A stretch of DNA of 64,000 nucleotides from Siphonodentalium dalli. Taxonomy: Eukaryota; Mollusca; Scaphopoda; Gadilida; Siphonodentaliidae. Positions 58,701-64,000 of the stretch are shown one piece after another; the first letter of the stretch is position 1; each line of letters opens with the position of its first letter. The stretch covers positions 161,506,875 through 161,570,874 of the forward strand of contig CP136062.1 of NCBI GenBank assembly GCA_032622095.1. Direction: 5' to 3'. The position numbers were made by a program, and so were the translations under genes. The notes beneath the pieces are model-generated. The model was given only the letters and a program-made list of their open reading frames with translations. It searched no databases and was not told the DNA's origin.

Positions 58701-58974
58701 GGATTTACATGTACCAGAAGTAGAGTTGGCGAGTTGTCTCGATGTATGAAGAAGATCTCAATATCAAATCCGCTATGAAATCTGGACTTACACCAGGTGA
58801 TACTCCGTATCCAGTTCTATATTTCCTCAAACACTTACCCACCCTTGGTAACATGATTGGACAAAAGTTGCACTATCGGGATAACAACCGTCGCCCGATA
58901 CACAGTAGACAAAGAAACGAATGTTTTTTTCTGGAATTTTGGAAAGAGCAACAATTGAGAGGGTAACCGAATGT

Positions 58975-59110
58975 TTGTTTACTTTGTTCTAACCCAAAAC
59001 GTTTAGTTAACAGCTCTAACCCAACGTTTAGTCGGATTCGATTGACTAAACGTTGGGTTAGAGTCAAACTAAACTTTAGTTATCTTCAACCCAATTTTTA
59101 GTGTGGTCTT
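58975..59110. repeat. Hairpin with AACGTTTAGT repeats
   Basis: CTCTAACCCAACGTTTAGTC pairs perfectly with GACTAAACGTTGGGTTAGAG around a 10-nt loop; further partial repeats of the arm lie on both sides. Confidence 0.9.
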
Positions 59111-59186
59111 AGAATTCAGTATAATCTGCTAGAGCACGTACAATTCGCTTGCTACATGACTGCTGACTTCATTTCTTTACTTCCAG

Positions 59187-59656
59187 TTTGCGAGCCTCGA
59201 TTTCATTTCCAATACGACGGTAATTTTCAAGAGAGGTATGACAGAATTACACAATTATCAAATGACTTGGTGAGCATTGCCGGTAATCTGGCCGTCTTTA
59301 AACAAGGCGGCGAATTGATCACGTGGGTATCTGATAAGATGGACTGGCGAGATAACTACGCCATCACATTCCAGTTCCAAGCAGCGAATAATGGTTTTGA
59401 GATATTACTACTGAGCAACGGATACTTCACAATCGAGAGATCTCTGACGATGTCATTTCACGCGCTAACTCTGGCGGTGACCGTCATCCTAGTCCTGTCA
59501 GACGGAAGTGAACATTCTCTTTTTGCCACGGATGTGGTAAGCGCTAATGTTTATGCTCCCGATCTACACCTATGCAATGGCGTCTTTTCTCTAGACTTTT
59601 ATTGGAGGATACTTTCTGGTATTGATGTTCTTACAAGAAAACCAATGTCAGAAATG
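59187..59656 (+). CDS. Laminin-G/concanavalin-like module, first part
   Basis: Acceptor TTACTTCCAG in phase 1 matches the preceding module; the GTAACG donor ends in phase 0. The exon gives about 156 residues: CEPRFHFQYDGNFQERYD, SNDLVSIAGNLAVFKQGG, WRDNYAITFQFQAANNGFEI, SDGSEHSLF and LHLCNGVFSLDFYW. The alternating beta-strand pattern, the N-terminal FxxDGxF opening and ITFxFxA match LamG/ConA-like jelly-roll modules. Molluscan Pif proteins place such a module after their chitin-binding modules (family knowledge). Sequence identity is too low by eye to name the subfamily. Confidence 0.65.
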
Positions 59657-59753
59657 GTAACGCGCTCAAGATCATATATTATATACCCATGATTGTAACT
59701 ATAGAATATAAAATATATTGGTTTTGCGAATGACCAACTCATAATTCCGTTAA

Positions 59754-60195
59754 CCCTTTACCCAACAGAACGGCCCTGTGCCAATGCATTCTCTTATACA
59801 TGCGAGTCGACCATAGGTCGCCTCGCATATATAAGAGAATGCATTGGCTTAACATATTAAAAATGATAAAATTGTCAAAGAATGTAGAAAAATATTATAA
59901 AAACTGTTAAAAAATGTCAGAAAAAATTATAAAATTGATAAAGAATGTAAGAAAAAATGGTGTTTAAAAGTTTTTAGGCCAATGCATTCTCTTATATATG
60001 CGAGGCGACCTATGGTCGATTCGCATATATAAGAGAATACATTGGCACAGGGCATAACTGTAACCATCACAATGTGGTCAATGAACCGGTTCCAATGATA
60101 TCCATATTTGTATGGTGTTATTGAGACAGACCGAAGATATTTTAGGCTGTTGAAGCTTTATTTGGGCGTTTTTGGCCGTTTTGTTTGGTAAAGGG
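59754..60195 (+). mobile_element. MITE family 2 (TTAA), copy 2c
   Basis: TTAA at 59750-59753 and 60196-60199, CCCTTTACCCAACAGAA left terminus, two mirrored hairpin cassettes (about 59779-59845 and 59980-60046). The centre is longer than in 2a because the TAAAATTG.TAAAGAATGTA segment is duplicated. Confidence 0.92.
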
Positions 60196-60339
60196 TTAAA
60201 ATAAAAATAACAATTACCAGCACCTAATTAACGAACCGGTGGCCGACTCGGCCGTCTCCGACCACAACCCCCAGTGGGCTGCAGAACGAAACATGTCTAT
60301 AAAAGTTGAAATATAAGACTTACACATTATCTTTTTCAT

Positions 60340-60480
60340 TTCTTTTATTTGTAATTGGCATAGCTTATCGCAAACCAAAAATCAACATTATTGACATAAT
60401 GTTAACGACAATAAACGAAATTGAAATTCCCAACTACACCTTTTACCGGACTCGGCCTCTGGTCGCAGTTCGACTTTTAA
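60340..60480 (+). mobile_element. Dispersed repeat H, plus copy
   Basis: Matches 26220-26385 in reverse complement. The open frame at 60306-60506 is probably only repeat sequence. Confidence 0.7.
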
Positions 60481-60763
60481 TCCTCCCAAAACTTCCCATT
60501 CTATAAATAAAACACACATGCGCCCAGGGGAAACAAGAATCTCTACACCAGTATACACGCGGAGCGCGCGTAATCATACATGTATACGGCGATGTTGGTG
60601 ACAATGATATTTAGAGGATCTTACTTGCTTGGTTTGACATTAGGCCCGATATCAGCCCCGGGGTAACCTCATATCAGCCTGAGACCGAAGCCTATATAAT
60701 ATCAAACCAACCAAGTAATACCATATGTATTAATTAGACAGCATCTTAGTAACTGACAACTCA

Positions 60764-61010
60764 ACTTTTTTTACCCTGTGCCAATGCATTCTCTTATATA
60801 TGCGAGTCGACCATAGGTCGCCTCGCATATATAAGAGAAAGCATTGGCCTAACAATTTTTTTTACAATTTTAATAATGTTTTCTTGTATTCTTTAACAAT
60901 TTTATAATTTCACCCATACAGAGCCCCAGACAAACATGAGCAGACGACACTCTTCTATATGCTTCTATATATGTGTGGGGCTCCCTGCAGGGTAATGGAT
61001 GGAGCCCCAG
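60764..61010 (-). mobile_element. MITE family 1, truncated copy 1d in reverse orientation
   Basis: TTTTTTTACCCTGTGCC plus hairpin cassette (60779-60845), then the interior in reverse order up to GGAGCCCCAG. The terminal TGTGACC block and second cassette are missing. Confidence 0.8.
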
Positions 61011-61419
61011 ATGAGTGAATCGTTATCTAAACATTCATTAGCAGTGATGTAGATTTACAGCATGTCGTAAAACTATATTTCTCGAATTTGTAAAATGATA
61101 TTACTCGGATTGAAGGCAAATTGAAGCGATGTTCACATAGTTCGATAACAGGCCACTCTGGACAAAAATGCAATATCTAATGCATTAGTAAATCTATTTC
61201 TGTGGGAATATTGACGCCATTGGGGAGAGTCCGCATGCAACTTTGAATTTCCAACTGAACGGTCTGTGTGGAGATGAGAACTCGCTATTTGGTACATTGG
61301 GTACCGCGTCGAAATGAATTAATTTTTATTGAGACAAAAACAAAAAAGCATTGTATTTGTTTTAGCAAATTCGTAGGATAATTAGAATCTCGAGTGTCCA
61401 ACTTTGAATGTTTGGTTAC

Positions 61420-61502
61420 CATCAGGAGGGGTGCCAGTCTTTTACTACGTCTCTTTGAGACTCTGCTGCTGTCATCTAATGAAATGGAAAGCAGAGACTT
61501 AG
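61420..61502 (-). CDS. Candidate small minus-strand exon
   Basis: Minus strand: a long pyrimidine tract ending CTGCACTTCAAG, then an open phase-1 exon KSLLSISLDDSSRVSKRRSK, RLAPLLM, to a possible GTAACC donor in phase 0. It lies inside an intron of the plus-strand modular gene. Frame remains open past the donor to 61285, but an AATAAA falls inside that extension. No family recognised. Confidence 0.25.
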
Positions 61503-61529
61503 CTTGAAGTGCAGAAAGACAAATAAAAG

Positions 61530-61900
61530 ACATATTATGGAATTGTTCGAGTGCGATAAACGTATAAGTTAGTTCTCAGGCTCTACGCCAACCTGGGGAA
61601 TGTAGCATTCTACTAACATCACCGAAAATTCAAATAAATTGACCATACCACTCCATTGAAAACATCGTCTGAACTACGCTCAATTGTAAATATTTACATC
61701 TCCAATCTGGACGCAACAATCGGCGATAAATTAACGCAAACGATTTATCCATCTAGCATCATTGCATTTAATTAATATATAAGAATGACGGTGTGTGTTG
61801 TCAATTTGGATTAATATTCGTAAAAATAACTACTTTGTGCAAGATTATTCTCCATTTCTATTTGTTCTCCCTACCAGAGTGTTTCACATCACTTTAAATA
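61530..61900 (+). mobile_element. Dispersed repeat A, partial copy
   Basis: Starts AAAGACATATTATGGAATTG and runs through CTCAATTGTAAATATTTACA and GAGTGTTTCACATCACTTTAA; see 34745-35590. Confidence 0.75.
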
Positions 61901-62629
61901 ATAATCAAACAAACAACAGTCCCAGTCTATAATTAGGCTGTTAATCACAATGTTGATGAAAACAACATGTCGACAAAACTTTACAACCAGGTACGAGTGT
62001 ACCAGACATTCTAATGTAAATTTACATTTGAAAAATGTCTCGTATTTTTCACATTAAGTTTTGGGCGGTTACCCGGCGACATCTGATGTATAAAACCCTG
62101 ACACCTCTGGCCTATAGGTGTGCCGCTTTGAATATTTACGACTCGCCGGCTCTTGATAATATAGCGGCTAAAATAGTCGACGAATATTGTTTCTCGTGAA
62201 CCATAAGGGTGATGCATGCATGGCTCGGTATTATATCTTGGTCTGAATGAAATTTGCATACTCTACATTGGGAAAGGAATTTAAAACAACACCTCACGCC
62301 CGAACCAGTTATGATAAATGCAGGTTAAAATAGGGACGAAAATATATACAGTCCAGACATCCGACAGTTTTAGGCATTAAAGCGGCACATAGTTTTCTAC
62401 CCTTAATTTAAACTTTGTAATAACTGCCTTTCATCACGTACGTGTGGGCCACCAAAATAATCGACAAATACAAAGACTAAGGAATATTTATTCCTCGCAA
62501 AGACTTATTGAAATTATTACTTCGGAACGAAAAATGTTATTTTTTCTACAACTTATAACAACAAAAATATGACTGAGAACTGAGAGCTACAAACAGGAAT
62601 AAGTGCACAATGTGTCCTTAATTTTTCAG
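61901..62629. other. Intron sequence, nothing recognised
   Basis: No exon or repeat supported apart from the acceptor at its end. Confidence 0.45.
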
Positions 62630-62723
62630 CACCCTCTGTCGCCACACACATTGCAATTTGCCCGACTGGGTGACGTATACTCCATTCAAGTCGATGACTC
62701 GCGAGTGACCTATCTGAATAGCT
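62630..62723 (+). CDS. Laminin-G-like module, second part
   Basis: Acceptor TTAATTTTTCAG opens in phase 0, exactly matching the 59656 donor; the GTGAGT donor closes in phase 1. It encodes HPLSPHTLQFARLGDVYSI then QVDDSRVTYLNS, with the strand-turn-strand look of a jelly-roll module. Only this of the three frames is open. The gene continues beyond the window. Confidence 0.6.
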
Positions 62724-62924
62724 GTGAGTATTTTATGTTATTACATAATATCCCATAATTCAGGGGAAAACACTATATAGGAAAATTGTATTTGACCATG
62801 AACCCTGAATGGCAGCGTATTTTCCAAATAAACTTGGCGGCGTCTGGATGTGATACATGTATATATTGGCATGATTTGTCCCAAAATAATACATCGTCTA
62901 ACTATATTTCGTTAAAGTCACAGA

Positions 62925-63290
62925 TTACCTTCGTGTTTGGCTTGCTGTTAAAATAGTCACACACATTAAAACTGTCATACACAGAAAGAATATTAAAATA
63001 TAGACATATTTTGTTCTTATACCAATCATAAATATCGCGTAAATAGTATACAATTTCAAGTTCATATGCTGTGATATGTAAACAAACGCCAGGCTCTGTA
63101 ACGTTTTTGCTTTTGTGTACATAACAAAGCGTAAGAAATTGGCAATAACATACTATTTATGCGATATTTATGATTGGTATAAAAACAAAATATGTCTATA
63201 TTTTAAAATTCTTTTTGTTTACGGTGGTTATAACGGATGTGACTATTATAATGGCAATACCAACCGCGAAGGTCATCCGTGGAAGTAAGA
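62925..63290. mobile_element. Dispersed element D, palindromic copy
   Basis: Left arm TTACCTTCGTG...TTAAAATAGTCACA and right arm ...GATGTGACTATTATAA...CGCGAAGGTCATCC; arms of about 150 bp around a short centre, similar to 36470-36850. Confidence 0.8.
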
Positions 63291-63639
63291 ACTCCACTGA
63301 ATGCAGTTAGTCATCATGCACGCACATTGTGTATACAGATATATGTGGATCCGACACACTCAATGTCAATTCAATTCAATTTAATGAAAACTCGTCGTAA
63401 TTTTGACATATAGAGTTGAATATACGCAAGATTACAATTTCAAATTTGTGTACAATATTTTGGAATGAGCATGCGGGTATTACATTGATTATATATACAC
63501 ACGACAATATACTATGGGTTCAGCAATCAGAAGGTTCGGGTAGATTTTGGTAAAGGGTTTTTGACATGCCTCAGGAGTTCATCGTTATTGATTGGGCTCT
63601 ATGTAAGATTAGTAAGCATTCGTTTATTACCACTATTAA

Positions 63640-63966
63640 CCCTTAACCCAACAGAAGGGCCCTGTGCCAATGCATTCTCTTATATGCATTAAATTGTTAA
63701 AGAATGTAAGAAAAAATGGTAAAAAGTGTTAAAAAAAGATTTTTTTTAGGCCAATGCATTCTCTTATATATGCGAGGCGACCTATGGTCGACTCGCTTAT
63801 ATAAGAGAATGCATTGGCACAGGGCTAACTGTAACTATCACAATGTGGTCAAGGAGCCGGTTCCAATGATATCCATATTTGTATGGTTCTATTGAGACAG
63901 ATCGAAGATATTTTAGACTGTTGAAGCTTTATTTGGCCGGTTTTGGCCGTTTTGTTGGGTAAAGGG
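63640..63966 (+). mobile_element. MITE family 2 (TTAA), copy 2d, left hairpin collapsed
   Basis: TTAA at 63636-63639 and 63967-63970. The left cassette is reduced to CCAATGCATTCTCTTATATG + CATT, a deletion across the palindrome, while the right cassette (about 63749-63815) is intact. Confidence 0.9.
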
Positions 63967-64000
63967 TTAAACAGATGGGGTAGCTTCAATGCGTTTAGTC

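Noticed and set aside
1-64000. Intact tRNA or rRNA genes
   Set aside because: Only tRNA-like SINE heads (39.3 kb, 54.1 kb minus) were seen; none folds to a complete cloverleaf by eye, and no rRNA sequence was recognised.

Overview
This is a eukaryotic genomic window: AT-rich, mostly non-coding, crowded with short inverted-repeat transposons, minisatellites and truncated LINEs. Its few genes are split into small exons with GT-AG introns. A modular extracellular gene combining chitin-binding type-2 and laminin-G-like modules, together with the repeat types, suggests a marine lophotrochozoan, most likely a mollusc (inference; no rRNA or mitochondrial marker is present to fix it).

Layout. 0-4.5 kb: a Tc1-like transposon (1819-3598, TA target duplications, broken DD34E transposase with a small intron) and, on the minus strand, a phase 1-1 Thr/Ala-rich mucin-like exon with a second partial copy. 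7.2-11.1 kb: a 3,973-bp palindromic element with 9-bp target duplications, roughly 1-kb arms and a central minisatellite. 13.9-22.4 kb: a three-exon gene for a small secreted four-cysteine peptide. Its first intron carries a TTAA-flanked MITE, and its second begins with a roughly 1.1-kb minisatellite that appears to have grown out of the exon-2 splice donor. 22.5-40.9 kb: almost entirely dispersed repeats, including a LINE reverse-transcriptase remnant, large hairpins, tandem units rich in AGGTCA half-sites and a cluster of three CRE palindromes. 40.9-42.0 kb: an intact 360-residue secreted basic protein of unknown family. 42.7-51.3 kb: palindromes, minisatellite, LINE 3' ends and MITEs. 51.8-62.7 kb: exons of the modular gene (three chitin-binding type-2 modules, then a laminin-G/concanavalin-like module split over two exons), continuing off the right edge. 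Its architecture recalls molluscan shell-matrix proteins of the Pif/BMSP type, although no VWA domain is seen here.

A theme of the window is a 67-bp near-perfect hairpin cassette recurring about seventeen times. It sits as mirrored pairs inside two MITE families with different ends and target sites (TA and TTAA) and as single copies in a third, degenerate family.

The recognised genes are all predicted secreted products. Nothing in the sequence shows that they work in one pathway. All exon models rest on open frames, splice-site consensus and phase agreement only. No transcript or database evidence was available.
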